A stretch of 64,000 nucleotides of DNA from Aquanectria penicillioides (lineage: Eukaryota; Ascomycota; Sordariomycetes; Hypocreales; Nectriaceae), in the NCBI GenBank assembly GCA_003415625.1, contig PYIU01000009.1, forward strand, positions 992,001 through 1,056,000, written 5' to 3'. Under the pieces are notes generated by a model. It saw nothing but the letters and a program-made list of their open reading frames with translations, did not search any database and had not been told where the DNA came from. The position numbers were made by a program, and so were the translations under genes. Shown here piece after piece: positions 1-12,820 of the stretch. The first letter of the stretch is position 1. Each line of letters begins with the position of its first letter.

Positions 1-316
1 ACGTCAACGGCTGGAAGAAGGAATACGGCCGCACGTGGCGCGGGACCGACATCTGCCCGGACATCCACGGCAAGCATGGCGCGTTGAAGGAGGTCAAGGG
101 ATCCGACGAGAAGGAGTTTGTGGACCTGGACGGGGCACACGTCGAGGCACCGCCGCTCATGGCGTGGGATGTGGCGAACTGGAAGAAGAAGAAGAAGAAG
201 AAGAAGGGCAAGGGCCGAAAGAAGGGGGAGAAGAAGAAGAAGGAAAAGAAGAAATACAAGCCGAACAGGGGGAGATTATGGACCTCACGGGCGATTACAG
301 GGTGGAGGGCGTGTAA
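1..316 (+). CDS. 3' end of an unidentified gene with a lysine-rich tail (partial; possible frameshift)
   Basis: The reading frame starting at base 3 is open from the window edge and reads like real protein (VNGWKKEYGRTW..., TDICPDIHGKHG), followed by PLMAWDVANW and a highly basic Lys-rich tract encoded by AAG repeats at about 182-258. The uninterrupted frame ends at 323 with an Arg/Trp-rich, unlikely C-terminus. If one G is missing from the G5 run at 268-272, the frame switches to one ending EIMDLTGDYRVEGV and stopping at 314-316, which looks more natural. The NGW...TDICPDIHG stretch vaguely recalls the C-terminal end of CAP59/GT69-type glycosyltransferases, but I cannot confirm this from memory. 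The start lies outside the window. A GTAAGT at about 313 could instead be a splice donor. Confidence 0.5.
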   Translation, partial: RQRLEEGIRPHVARDRHLPGHPRQAWRVEGGQGIRREGVCGPGRGTRRGTAAHGVGCGELEEEEEEEEGQGPKEGGEEEEGKEEIQAEQGEIMDLTGDYRVEGV

Positions 317-736
317 GTGGTGATATCGAGGCTGGGTCTCAACCAACTACTTCGTTTCTTCCTGCGTCATCGCCATTACAGTTCCAAGAGGAGATGCGCA
401 TTCAAATGTTCCTCGAAAGTACCGATACCCTCAGCGGTACTTGGCCACCGATTTACACTAAACTAGGCGCATCAAGCCTCCCCCTCCTCCATGGCATACC
501 TAATAGTGCCAGATCCAGGCAGCGCCGGTCAAAGGCTAACATCTCAGCCTCACTAGCGGAAATAACATGACACTGCAGCCCGAGCGAGGAATTTCGAGTA
601 AAACTTGGTTCCGACTGGCATTGGGTTTGTTTCCCCGAATATACACCTAATAAAGCCGCATTATCCCGAATAAGCACTGCCCAACGGAGTCTGCCCGATC
701 AAGCCGGTGTCTAGTCTTTCCCCGCCCCTGTTGCAT

Positions 737-790
<54 letters not shown>

Positions 791-1666
791 CCCCACGACC
801 CCCCCCACATACACACCCATCCGATCCGTTCAAGGCACCTCCATTCCCTGACCCCCCCTCCCCTGCTACGATTAAGTAGTTCACCGAGCCGGGGAGGGGG
901 GAGGGGCCGATACGAAACGGCAAATCCGGGGGGGGGCGTAGTGGAGTCTGGTGATCTCCCGACCGAGCCCGGCCTCGACTTACACGCACAGCTGACTGCC
1001 GTGTCAGGGCGACTTGACCTCATCAGACCACCGAACTGAGCCTCCCCCAGGCGGGCCTGGTTGTGGTTGTGATTGCGGACGTCACAGAGCATTAGCTTGT
1101 GATGCATGTTTTGGAATTGTGCATGATGGGTCTTTCAAAGAGGGACATCCATCCATCGACTGACTGGCCGCTCCCCCGTGATCTGTCGATGCGCTCAATA
1201 TGTTCGTTTAATTTTTTGTTTCATGCGTGCTGCAATCTGGGCTTAAGTCCGTTTTGGCAAGAGGGAAATTACAGCAACTTGCGCAGCATGGCCATGTTTT
1301 CGCATTCAGCCCTCGCCGAGAATGCCACTTCCACGCCCGGCGAAGCCCGAACAAGTTACAAAAGCAGCCTGTGGCTGTGCTCGAAAGGTCATACGGCCGC
1401 CCTCCCATTCGTCGTCACAAGGCATACATGTACATACACATGCATGCATCACGCAAAGCAGAGAAATTTCAAGGTACGTTAGCGTTATGTTATATGTGTG
1501 AGTGTGTATATTGTGTGTGAACGTGAGACGCCATGCATTTGCAGTCTTATCCAAAATCCAAGTCATAATGGGCCTGTTGTATGAACAAGAAACCAAATAC
1601 CCAATCATAAATCAAGTTACACCGTAGGACGCCATGCCAGTGAATGATCGCTTCCCGTCTAACCCT
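317..1666. other. Intergenic region, no gene seen
   Basis: It lies between the left-edge gene (+) and GAD (-), which converge. It holds a long (TC)n microsatellite, a few G and C runs, and alternating GT/AC stretches near 1425-1525. Open frames here are short and dominated by Arg, Ser and Pro or by repeat translation. Confidence 0.7.
741..790. repeat. (TC)n microsatellite
   Basis: About 50 bases of nearly perfect TC dinucleotides, with one TTC interruption near 778-780, followed directly by a C-rich stretch. Confidence 0.95.
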
Positions 1667-3889
1667 TTAGCAAATGGCGTGGGTCTTGCCCGTCTTGCCC
1701 TGGAGAGAATGGGTCTCGTTCTGGAGCATTGTTAGTTTGCTGTCTCTTTGAGGGACATGTCATAACTGGGGTGTACTCACGGTGTAGACGGGGTGGGCGT
1801 GCTTGCCCTTGCCCAGAGCAGAAATGTGTGTTCTAATGTACTCCTCGCGCTTCTTGATGCTCTCCAAGTCAGTCTGGTCAAGGAGACCGAGACATAGGCA
1901 GACGTCGGCGATGAGGGAGTCGCAGCGAGACTTGGTGAAGTCCTCACGGACGACAACACGCAGCATCTTGACGCCGGAGTTGGGGGCCATGGTGTAGGCG
2001 GGGACGACCCAACCACGCGAACGTAGGTGGTGGGCGAGCGCGAACTCGTCGTAGTGACGCTCAGGGTTGCCGCCCTCCTCGGGGGTGCGGAATCGGAAGG
2101 CAACGAGAGGCAGACCAGCGCCGGAGCGCTCTGACATGATGACGAAGCCCTTCTTCTCGAGGGTGTCGGTCAGGTAGTCAGCGGTTCGGGTCAGGTTGCT
2201 CATGATAGCGCGGTAACCGTGCTTTCCGAGACGGATGAGCTGGTAGTACTGGCCGATGACCTGGGAGGCACCCTTGGAGAAGTTAAGGGTGAACGATGAC
2301 TGGTCGGCACCGAGGTAGTTGATGTTGAAGACCAGCTCCTGGGGGAGATACTCGGGAGCTCGCCAGATGACCCAACCGACACCGGGTAGACGAGGCCGTA
2401 CTTGTGACCAGAGACGTTGATGGAGATGACCTTCTCACATCGGAAGTCCCACTCGAGGTCGGGGACGACGAAGGGAGCAACGAAGCCACCGCTGGCGGCA
2501 TCGACGTGGATGGGGACGTCAATGTTGCGCTCAACGAGGAGATCGTTGATGGCCTTGATGTCCTCGTACTCACCAGTGTAGGTGGTGCCGAGAATGGCGC
2601 AGATGCCGATGGTGTTCTCGTCGCAGAGGTCGACGCACTCATCGGGGTCCATGACGTAGCGGTCAGAGGTGCAGTAGACGAGCTTCTCCTCAATCTCGAA
2701 GTAGCGGGTGGCCTTTTCCCAGCAGACCTGGACGGCAGAGGACATGACGATGTTGGGGTTCTCGGTGCTCTTGCCCTCGGCGATGCGGCGGTTCTTCCAG
2801 CGCTTCTTCATGGCGAGGACACCGAGCATGATGGCCTCGGAGGAACCGACCGTGGAGGTGCCGACCGAGGTGCCGGCGGGGGCGTGGAAGAGGTCGCCGA
2901 TCATGTTGACACAGCGGTTCTGGATGTCGGCGGACTGGGGGTACTCCTCGTAATCGATGAAGTTCTTGGAGAAGGACTCGGCCATGAGCTTCTCGGCCTC
3001 ATCTTCCTGCGTGGTGGAAAAAAATCCATGTTAGCGAATTTGTGGTTTCAGTTAAGAAAAGAAGAAGAAAAAGCGAATGCAAACGATTGCCTCAATTGGC
3101 AATCGTGAAGTCGTCGCGCGTGCGGTGGGACTACTCATATGGTTCATCTTGGCAATGCGTTTAGGTTGGTTTTAGTGGAGAAGGTCCCCTACAAAGCCAA
3201 GACCATAGGCCGCACTTGCGGGGCGAGCGCACTACATTGGCGCCCGATTGACCACGGATGCCAAGCTGTCAGGGAAATAAATTGGGGCGGAAATAAAACA
3301 AAGAGCGAGAGACGGAAAAACAATTTCGTCATAGACGTACCATGTAGGTGGTGACGAAAGAGGCCAAGCTGTAAAGGTGAAACCAGTCAGTCAATTGAGT
3401 CCAGCAAATTAAGGGGTCGGAGTCTGCCGTAAGCTGAGGGCAAACGCATCATTGCACTTACTTGAGCATGGGGTTGTTGTCGAGCGACAGATCGTCCTTG
3501 ATCATGCGGTAGGCAATGTCGCGGGGCATCTCGCACTCGGGCATGTGGTGACGGGGCAGGTCCATGCCGGCGAAGCGAGAGCCGTAGACGCTGGTGGTGA
3601 ACTCATCCTGGTAGTTGGAGAGCTGCATCTGAGGTCGGCGAGACGCCCGGGAGCTGGTGGAGCGCACGGAGGCGGCGTCCGAGTCGCGCTCCCTGACGAC
3701 GGAGAGGTGAGACATGCTGTCGATGTACGAGGGGACCGAGTTTCCGTTGGAGAAGCCGTTGGTCTTGGAGTGGCCGTTGGTGACGGGAGCGGGAGTGGTG
3801 TCGTTGGTGGTGTTGTCGTCGTCGGAAGTTTCGATGATGGGGATAGGTTCAGGAACCTCGCTAGGCTCCGTGTTTTCTACTGAACTCAT
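1667..3889 (-). CDS. Glutamate decarboxylase (PLP-dependent), one-base frameshift in assembly
   Basis: Converts L-glutamate to GABA and CO2 in the cytosol (GABA shunt). Exons on the minus strand: 3889-3462, 3368-3341, 3006-1781, 1720-1667. The joints give [14 protein letters not shown] and [20 protein letters not shown], typical of fungal GADs. The last intron has donor GTGAGT, a CTAAC branch point and a CAG acceptor. The PLP lysine is in [10 protein letters not shown] (K354, codon 2401-2403), and HVDAASGGF lies upstream. The N-terminal 70 residues are Ser/Thr/Asn-rich and probably disordered. Just after the PLP lysine the frame breaks: GLVYP should continue [14 protein letters not shown], which requires four G on the + strand where only GGG (2384-2386) is present. 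With one base restored the gene gives 578 residues. I call this an assembly deletion more readily than a pseudogene. Confidence 0.93.
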
Positions 3890-4592
3890 GATGGAGAGAG
3901 AAGAGGGGTAATGACGCGCGGAGGGGCGATGAAGTAAATAGGGGCCCAGTCAAGCAGCTTAGCTGATGTGCAGGCTTTGGGCGGGAGCGACGGGTTACGG
4001 GTGTGGCGGCAGAGTAGCGTGCCGTGGGAGCCGTGGGTATGTCGTATGGGTTGATGCGCAATGCAATGCGGCTGGAGATGATTTGTGTGGGTGGTGGGCT
4101 TTGGTGTGGCTAGGGGCGTTACACCAAAGGAGAGTTTAGGGGCGTAGTGGAGGGCGGATGGAACCTTGCGGCCAGATGATGGATGAAGAGAGGGAAGATT
4201 TGGGGGAAGGGGTGGAGTGTGTGTATGTGTGTATTGTCGTGTGTGTGATTTGCGTTTTTGTTTTTGTGAGATGCAAGCCGCACAACCAAGACAAGTGGTG
4301 GTGGTGGTGGTGGTGTTGGTAATGTTGATGGTAATGGTGTGTAGAGAGACACAGAGCAGAAACCAGAAAAAAAAAAAAAAAGAGAGCAGGCAGACAGCAA
4401 TCTTTTTGCAGCTTTTACAGCAAGACTTGATGGCGCCACGAGGCAAGAGATCTTTGGTGACCAAAAGGTGGAGGAGAGATGAGAATTGCGGAGAGCAGAT
4501 GGGAGATGTAAAGATGTGAGATGTGTGTACACGAGGGAATGGACAAGGCGAGGGGCGAGCAAAGCCGATGTCAAGGACGAGAGGCTGACACG

Positions 4593-4602
4593 GTTATATA
4601 GT
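4593..4602 (-). promoter_or_regulatory. Candidate TATA box for GAD
   Basis: On the minus strand the sequence reads CTATATAACC, about 700 bases upstream of the GAD start codon. It would imply a leader of roughly 670 bases, which is long but possible for fungi. Only the motif and orientation support it. Confidence 0.3.
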
Positions 4603-4923
4603 TTTTGCACATGGGTGAGGAGGAATTCAGGGACAATGGCGGACGGGAATATACCGACTGTAGATGGGTACAGTACATGGGGCAACATGGCATGGAAAGG
4701 GAAGATGTGGAACTCGCTGATGGGAACAAGCCAGAAGGGGGGGGACGAGCCGTTTGCTGCCGTTTGCTGTTGCTGTTGCTGTCACCGTCGCCGTCACCGA
4801 CGCCGAGTCACAGCCAACCCACCCAGCAGAGACGGCAAGAAAAAGAGCACGCACGTACTTCCGCACGGCAGCAGAAACAGCGTAAAGAACAGCCAGCAGA
4901 AGGGGGTAAGGATAGGGAAGCTA

Positions 4924-4956
4924 ACCTCACCTCACCTCACCACACCTCACCTCACC
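4924..4956. repeat. (CTCAC)n pentamer repeat
   Basis: CTCAC units repeated with a small CACA interruption, in non-coding DNA upstream of GAD. Confidence 0.85.
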
Positions 4957-6195
4957 CAGCCAAGCCCAGCCGGCCAGCTACCTAGGCCGTGGGGATGGGG
5001 GGGGGGAGGGGGGACCTGGGACCTGGGCGTGGATCGCGGATGGGGCACAAGGCTCAAGGCTCAAGGCTTGGACACAAGGCTCAAGGAACCACATCCCCGA
5101 GGCGCCCATCCTGGCCATGTCCGTGTTTCTCATTCCCTTCTCTGTCTGTTCTCTGCCATACGGATATGGAGCCTGCGAGCTGAGGTACATGCCGACTACA
5201 TGCCATCGACCTATCTTCCACTCTGGTTCTAGCTCGCCCTCTCTCTGACACACTCTCTCCAAATTCGTCTCCGTCTTTTTTTTTTTTCTTATTTCCTTTC
5301 CTTTCCTGTCCTTTCGGTCCTTATTAGTTGACGACGGGACGGGGCCGTCCCGCAATCCCATTACATTTCCTCATGCTCCTGCTCCTACTTGTCCCGACAA
5401 CCACCGCCTGCAGGGTCCCAGCTTGGACGCCCATTGCCTGCCCGTGCTGTGCCCGTCGCTTTTTTTTTTCCCTGCTTCTGCTCCGAAGGCAATACATGGG
5501 GGGTCCTGTAACGCCCAAAACGCTCGGCTCTCTTTCGCTGGATCTTGCTCTGTCTCTGTCTCTCTCCCTCACGCACAAACGCTCTCTTTTATTTTTGTCC
5601 ACTGTCCTGGCCTCAATGCGCCGCCGCGCCGCCCAGCTCGCTCGACGCTAATTGCAATGATAAAAATGGGAACCCGTGTACGGGGGACACGACAGCACCA
5701 GAGCAACCACCGACGGACTCACTGCATCACTCAATTCAAAGTCCACCCTCCAGGCATTGCCCATACCGTAGGTACAGCCCGTATACGTCTCGCTAGCGTA
5801 CAGATCGTGTACTTTTCGAAGCGCCCCCCCCCCCTTCCCTGCCTCCCCTCCCCCGGGCTGTATATCCGCGCAATGCAATTCCATGAAAACCAATTATCCC
5901 TAGGGGAAGATGATCCCGCAATTCCAGCCTGAGAACGGCACATGCTTGTTTCTTGCTGCTCGTTGGATGAATGATTTCCCTTCAAACGCCCACGGGCTGC
6001 CTCACGCTCCCTCATCTCACCCTAAACGGGGCCAGCACAGGTCTCCATTGCCCATGCCACTTTTCGACGTCAGCTCAGCCAAGCCTCTCCGCCCAATGCC
6101 TGGCCGCTGTAGCAGCGCCGTCCGTATACTGCAGCGTTGCCAGTTGCGAAAACAATAGAGACCGCCGCTGGGTCCCCCCAAAGAAACCACATTTC

Positions 6196-6222
6196 ACCAA
6201 CCCAACCCAACCCAACCCAACC
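6196..6222. repeat. (CCCAA)n pentamer repeat
   Basis: Five tandem CCCAA-type units. It is not the fungal telomere unit TTAGGG/CCCTAA, so I do not read it as telomeric. Confidence 0.85.
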
Positions 6223-9200
6223 CCCCAAGAGAAACTCCACTCGAGACGGCGCCATTATACACGCCATTTTGCCCTCTATTACACACCCCCCTATCTTGGA
6301 AGAAAAAAACGGAGACGGTATTACTTTCCTATTGCCCGCGGCGCGCTGAATGGTAGTCGGCTCACTCGCCGTCAACCACCTGAGCCTTTCCACTCTCTCC
6401 CGTGTCGGTCTCTCGATACCGAAGGCTTTGAACATCTCACCCCCCCAGAAAACCACGCGCTTCCGGTCTCTGGTTTCCGGCGACGACATGGGGGCCGTTG
6501 GCGAGGGCATGGGCGGCCACCAACTAACTGCCTACCCGCCTTCGCTCCCTCCCCCAGCGCTTCAGCTAGCGATCCAATGTAGGTACTCGCATCTACCTTG
6601 AGTAAGGTCGTAGCTTGCATTTGGGGTCTCTTTTTTTTTTTTTTTTGGGCGTGTGTTGGTGCTTTCCTTCCCCTTCGCTTTCGTCTTGTGTTTCCCGTCT
6701 CATCCACTCATTCACCGACCTCACATTTGCTCGCTCACTATTTCTCTTCCCGCCTGCTAGCGCCGCCGCCGCCGCCGCGCCCTTGCCCGGGCATCCGATC
6801 ATATAACCTCCACCCCAATGCCACAGTCCACACGGGCGACGGGCCCGCTCCCGTAATAAACGCAGCCAGGTATGGGCTTAAAGCTACCCTTCCCTTCCCT
6901 TCCCTTGTCCTACCGTGGCTAGCCTTGGCTTCACTTCTCAACTGCATGTCATGTATTTTCCCGCCATGTAGAGGCGTATGTACTCTCTTTGTCGTCACCT
7001 CAGCCCTGAGGGGGGTCCGTTGGGGTTGGGGAGGGGACGATCGAGGGAGGGATGGGGATGGGAGGGGCCCCAATTTTGGAATTTGGGAATGGATTCCCAT
7101 TTGACGTCTTGATCGCGACCCATGGCCAACTGGGGAAGTTGCAAGTTGGCTCTAGGAGAAAAGCCTGATGAGCACCAATTTTTGCCCAGGCGGCCCCAGA
7201 GCCCAGCCAAGACCGACCCCCGAGTTTGGGGTATCTGGATGTGTCCCCTTTTGTCCGCTCGATCCCATTCCCATCTTCTCTATGTCCCCATATGGCCGCT
7301 ATTGCCAGGCCCTGTTCTCCCTTCGTCCTCGGCATTGTCTTGTGATTTTTTCGACTTGCCTCGTCTCGTCCTAGCTCACATCATCCAACAGATCATCGTC
7401 ACGCACTTGCCGCATTGCCTCACTCCTTTTCTTGACCCTCTTGCGCGGTTCCTTCAGATCAGCATCGCCTTCTTGTGTTAGCCACCACGGCCAACATGGC
7501 CATCTAAGTCCCTTCGCCATGCTGCCCACATCCATGGGAGAGAGAGGGGGGAAATCACCTGTTTCCCCAACTTTACATGGCCGTATCCTCCTCGCTGCCC
7601 GCCTCCCCACCCCCCTTGCCCTCGCTGCCTTCCTCTTTCCCTCACCTTATCCCAACGCTCTGGAACGGGCTGCTGCATCGCACCCGCGGGTCCCCTGGGG
7701 GATCACACCCTGGATTCCCCGACAGCTCCTCCGTAATCCGTAGAAGAGTTAGAGAAGCCTTTTTTTTTTTCAGAACCACCCCCCCGGCACTGGATCACCA
7801 CATCCTCTCTCCCTCTCTCCACTCCCCCCCCGAAAAAGAACAACCCCCCCCCCCTGGATGACCCCTCTGTTCCTCTATTTTGTCTTTCCTTCTTTTCTTT
7901 TTTTTTCCCCCTGGGGCATCAGTTCCTGCATGTGGTTGCTTTGGGAGTTGGGGAACTTGGCATCAATGACGCATCATCAAACGGGCGCAAAGGTGGCGCG
8001 GCGCATGCCCGTTTCTTCCAGACATGATCTATTGAGGCCTTTCCCGCACTTGGCAAAGAGTGGAACAAGGCCGAAAGCACTCCACTTTGGATGCTCAGCA
8101 ATGGCGACAAGTCGCGCAACAGTAGATGGACAAATCTCCAAAGGAGCCGTCCGCCTCGAAATAGCTCTGTGAAAGATGGAAGCGTGCGTAATTGTGGGCA
8201 GCTTTTTTGGCCAGTGATCCGGGGGCCAACGGTCCAATCACGGAGTCTACCGGCCGAGGCGGACAATGCGGGTCCCACATTTCGGAGGTCGACTTACATG
8301 GCCAAGGGCCGTTGCCGTTGGGAACGGGGGGGTACAGTGTACATGCGCAGTACGTTCCCCGGACCCATGGTTCATCGACAGGGATGAAAGCCGTCCGAGT
8401 CTCTTTTTACATAGTATTGTGGATGTGATGCTGATGCTGATTTCATGTCTCGATGGTCGGTCATCATCATCCATCAGAGGAAGGGCGGGTGTTGCCCCCC
8501 TCCTCTCTTCCCCCCACGGTCCATGGATGTCGAGTTTGGCATCAGCCTGGAGCTACTACGAGGACCTACCCGATCGCGTAAAGGCAGCGGAGGCAACGAA
8601 AATCCCAGGGCATCAGAAACTTGATTGCGTGGGCGTTTGCACATGTCTGATACGGGCGCCAACACGGCCTGACTGGGGGTGCATGGGATGGGTGGATAGA
8701 TGATGATGGGATTCCACCACCCATGTTCCGTGGCTTGTCAAGCGTGCGATCCCGAAAGAGGACCAGGCCCTTTGATGAGGGGCCCTGCATGCATGCGACA
8801 GAGGTCTCTCCGCAGTACCGGTCTGGGTACCTCACCTTGACATCGTTTTTGGCCTGGTCTGGCGCTCGGGGCTGGGCTGAGCTGACCGACAGACCTGCTC
8901 ACCTTGGTATGGGTGAGATGTTTGTCTCGGTCTCCTTGCCCGGCGACTGACATGGTTTACCGAGGACGAGGTACGCCCACACGGAACACGAAGCCGTCCC
9001 TTCTTTTTTTTTTTCTCCTGTAACGTATTGTCAGTCTTTTCCTAGTTACCTATTCGCAACTCCTTTTCCGAAATCATCCTACCGTAGGTATCCTCGGTCA
9101 CTGATGAGTCGCATTAACGGGCCTTTTCTTTTTTTTTTTTTTCGGTGCCTGCCCTTGAGATTTCGTTACGATATTACCCGCACCCAATAATAGCCCATGG

Positions 9201-9248
9201 GGACAACCCGGTCAAAATACTAAATAACGTCAACATCAACATAATGGG

Positions 9249-9270
9249 AAAAAAAAAAAAAAAAAAAAAA
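9249..9270. repeat. A22 homopolymer
   Basis: Uninterrupted run of 22 A. It is flanked by near-identical words (gtcaacatcaacat before, gtcaacatcaacaa after), so the A tract sits between two copies of a 13-base direct repeat. Confidence 0.9.
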
Positions 9271-9898
9271 CCTGTCAACATCAACAAAAACAACGCAGCA
9301 TGACTGGTGCAACATGGCATTAACGCAAGCACGAATTAACTGGTTTTAGCATAAAAACAGAACCCGGAAGGAGTTCCAGGGCCATGAGGCGGTAAAACAA
9401 AAAAAACGAAAGTGTATCACGTAGTATATCCATTCACCGCTTACAACATCTTACTATTTTTTTTTTTTCATCAATTGACCCCATCTGTCCCGCTAAACTG
9501 GGGAGGGGGAAGGAGGGGGAGCGGTGGGAGAAAGGAAACAAAAGGAACATGGTACAGAACACACACACAAGAAGAAAGAGAAAAAAAGAGAGAGAGAGAG
9601 AGAGAATACTACACACACATACAGGATAGGGGATGTGCGGCGACTCATGGAGGAGCAGCAATAACGGCGGCAGCAATGGTAGTAAGGTAGTAGGAGCAGC
9701 GGCGGCGGCGGCGGCGGCAACATGAGCCACAGCCCAGATGGCGAAATGGGCAAAGGGACCGAAACCGATTGGAAGCGCGGAAGCCAAGCCCCATCTTCCC
9801 CGTTCCCGGTTCCTCCGTGAGCTGCTTTTTCATCCCGAATAACCTGACCGCCGTGCCTCCGAGTGGCGTGTCCGTCAGACGGCCGGTCTGGTCTGGCC

Positions 9899-9950
9899 TC
9901 TCGTCTCGTCTGGTCTCGTCTCGTCTCGTCTCGCCTCGCCTTGCCTTGCC
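9899..9950. repeat. (CTCGT)n pentamer repeat, imperfect
   Basis: Tandem TCTCG/CTCGT units that degrade to GCCTCGCCTTGCC at the right edge, as expected of an ageing pentamer microsatellite. Confidence 0.85.
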
Positions 9951-10051
9951 ATGTCTCGTCCGGGTCGCAGTCTGGATGTTCCTTTGCCCTGTAAAACCCC
10001 CTCCCATGCGTTTTCCCCCGCTGTGACGGGTAACGTTTTTTCCCTTGTCCT

Positions 10052-10072
10052 GGGGGGGGGGGGGGGGGGGGG
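10052..10072. repeat. G21 homopolymer
   Basis: Twenty-one consecutive G on the + strand. Lengths of such runs are unreliable in most assemblies. Confidence 0.9.
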
Positions 10073-10098
10073 AAGGCCCTGCTGATGATTTGCTTCTG

Positions 10099-10138
10099 CC
10101 TCCTCCTCCTCCTCCTCCTCCTCCTCCTCCTCCTCCTC
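10099..10138. repeat. (CCT)n trinucleotide repeat
   Basis: About 13 perfect CCT units, 26 bases from the G21 run. Both are in non-coding DNA. Confidence 0.9.
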
Positions 10139-10561
10139 ATACTCTCCAACATCTTTCTCCGCCGTCTGCCTTTTTTCTTATTCAGATTCCTTCCTGTGGG
10201 TTTTTGTCCTGCGTTTCGCTTGCCACACTTCCCTGCGTCCCGCCCGCGCGCCCTTGCGCTCGCTTCCCCCCCTCCCCGTGGCCCTCTCAGTTGGTCGCCC
10301 CAGGGAACGTGCCGTCTGTGTTGCGCCGAAGAAAGGCCCCTATCCACAGCCCATATTCCACATCATCAATCCACGTACCCAAGAGAGCAGCAGCAAGTGA
10401 GAGCGAGAGTGAGAGCGAGAGTGAGAGGGTGTGTGTGTGTATGTGTCTGCGTGTATGGCGCAACGCATATCCACATTACACATCCGTTCCCTCAACGCAA
10501 CCTGCGTGTCAACGTCGCAGCCTTTCGATTCTCCTTCTCAATAATACTGTGCCCGAATACA

Positions 10562-10579
10562 CCCCCCCCCCCCCCCCCC
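10562..10579. repeat. C18 homopolymer
   Basis: Run of about 18 C in non-coding DNA, preceded by alternating GT and (GAGAGT)-type repeats near 10398-10450. Confidence 0.85.
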
Positions 10580-11236
10580 TTGGTCTTCAATGCGTCTTCT
10601 AGCCGCTCAAACAAGTTTACGGATACCCAGCGGGAAACTGCCGTAAAATCCCGTCAATGCCGCGCCTCTTCCTCTTCTCCACAGCCCTTGCTGCCCCCGC
10701 CGCCGATTTATGGTTCGTGGAGTCGGCATCGACGTCCAGACCCCGTCGCCCATTATCGTGGCACTCTATCACCAACAGCGTCTCTTGCTATTGGGGGTTT
10801 TTTTTCTTTTGTCCTCTGGCTCTGCTCTTCTGCTAGGTTACCTGGTCTACCCGCAACGTAGTATCCGCTTAGGCTCGCCGTCTATTCACCCGCACCGAGA
10901 AGCTCCTCCCCCAACAACCCGTGGAGGGCTTGGTTGCCGCAAGGTCGAGTTGTGCATTTTTCGTTCCCCGTTCTTCTCCTTTACCCGTGGCTGACCGGGG
11001 CCTGGTGCTCACCGAGCGTTTCGTCTCTGCCCTGTCCCTGCCCTGACGCAAGCAAGCGGGTTGCCCACATCCACATCCACATCCACACCACCGCCACGCC
11101 CCCCGGCCCGCGAGTTCCACACACGCCTTCTGTAGTCTTCTGGACGCCAGCGCCAGCGCCAGCGGGACCTCCCCCCTTTTACGCGCCAGGCTAGCAGCCG
11201 TAGCAGCGCCAAACTTCTAGGGCTGGCCATTTCCTC

Positions 11237-11240
<4 letters not shown>

Positions 11241-11268
<28 letters not shown>
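11241..11268. repeat. T28 homopolymer
   Basis: Run of 28 T, the longest homopolymer in the window. It is not flanked by an obvious target-site duplication or SINE/LINE-like body, so I do not call it a retroposon tail. Confidence 0.9.
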
Positions 11269-12374
11269 CTTTCTGAGAACCTTGACGAGTCCAGCGGAAT
11301 GGGTACATCGCGGCTTGAAAAACTCGACCTCAACTTGCTCACGTACAGAGAAGGACACGCTATTGCCAACGGTATGCATGCGCAAAACACAAAAAAAGAA
11401 AAGAAAAAAAAAGGATTTACATGCCCGAGGCTTGTCAAGTACTACAGAATCAAATAGAAAAGAACGGCAAGGAATGGGGGAGGGGGGGCGTACAGTATAC
11501 GGCGGCGGCGGCGGCGGCGATGGCGGTGTCGTCTTCGTAGGCCGTCACTTCACGGAAAATAACTCGGCGGGACGTGTAACATGTAACATGCAATCTTCAT
11601 CAGCAGAGGCAATTTCGACATTTGTCTCTCTGCCTTTCCTTCAGCCATTTGCCGGGCTCGTCTTCCTTTTTTTTTTTTGCCTGCCCTGTAGGAAGGACGG
11701 ACGGCGTTCCCGAGCCCGTCTCGTTTCCCCCAGTCCAGTTGATCCGTCGTCAACTGGGCTCTGGCTCGACGACCTGCCTTGTTCGCTTTTCGCCCACCCC
11801 TCCCCCCTACAAAGGACCTTCTCCGAGGCCCGAGGCGGGCCTTTGTCGTTGCAAAATATCGCTGCCGTTTGCCGCGCCTGATGAGGGCCAGGACGCACTC
11901 ACCCGCTCACACACACAGACACCCAGAGACGAGACTGAAAGACTCGTCACAGGCCAGCGAGTGCCTCGACTCGGACCTACATGTCCGCGAACCAATCCCC
12001 GCCACCGGGATTATCAATGTCGGCTGTTTTCTCTGTTGCCCGGTTTCCCTGGAACCGTCCCAGCGTTCTTCTTCTGTAGACTGTATCTCTTCTGTACGTA
12101 ATGTCCCGTCTATTTTGGGGGGCGAGGGGAAGGCAGGGGGGCAGGAGCATGGAGAGGAATGGTCCTTTGGTTTCTGATTCCGATTCCTGTCGTGTTTCAT
12201 CAGCGAGTCGGGTCGAATTATTCTAGAAGCTATGGATCACACACACCACTTTTCGCACATCACCCGTTATCCTCCTCCTCCTGTTCCGCTTCCGACGCTC
12301 CCCTGACAGCTCGGGCGCGATAATCTATCTATACAGGTCTGTATTTACTTGGTGCTTGGTTGCTTTGCTGCACA

Positions 12375-12416
12375 CGTCCATGTCCATGTCCACGTCCATG
12401 TCCACGTCCATGTCCG
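12375..12416. repeat. Hexamer repeat (GTCCAT/GTCCAC)n
   Basis: Seven hexamer units alternating between GTCCAT and GTCCAC. A second short repeat (GTCCTGC)n follows at about 12502-12530. Confidence 0.85.
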
Positions 12417-12820
12417 TGTGCACACATGTACTACTCTGTACCAGCAAATTTGAAAGAGTCCCTAACACACACAAAACTGGATCCCCTCTCCCTCCCCCCT
12501 GGTGTCCTGCGTCCTGCGTCCTGCATCCTGCATCCCATCCCTTCGCCACATCGCGATCGCTGGTCCCGCCGGTCCACTTCGCGCCCCGTCCCGCTTTGCC
12601 CCATCAAACCCCCAAATGCGTCTCGTCTCAGTGTTGTGTGTTGCTCTCCCATTGCTCCCACCGACGTCACCTGGCATCACGCTACCATGCGTCGTGATAA
12701 CGTCTCACTTTTCCGCTTTGCGAGATGGCCGCGTCCGCAACACAGTCTCCGGGATCTAAAAAAGAGGTACACTACACCAAAACAGCCCCCAAGGTTTTAC
12801 GAGACGGCAAAGGGGCCCCC

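Noticed and set aside
6196..6222. CCCAA pentamers as interstitial telomere repeat
   Set aside because: The unit is five bases and does not match TTAGGG/CCCTAA.
11241..11268. T28 run as the poly-A tail of a minus-strand retroposon
   Set aside because: No element body, coding remnant or target-site duplication is visible beside it.
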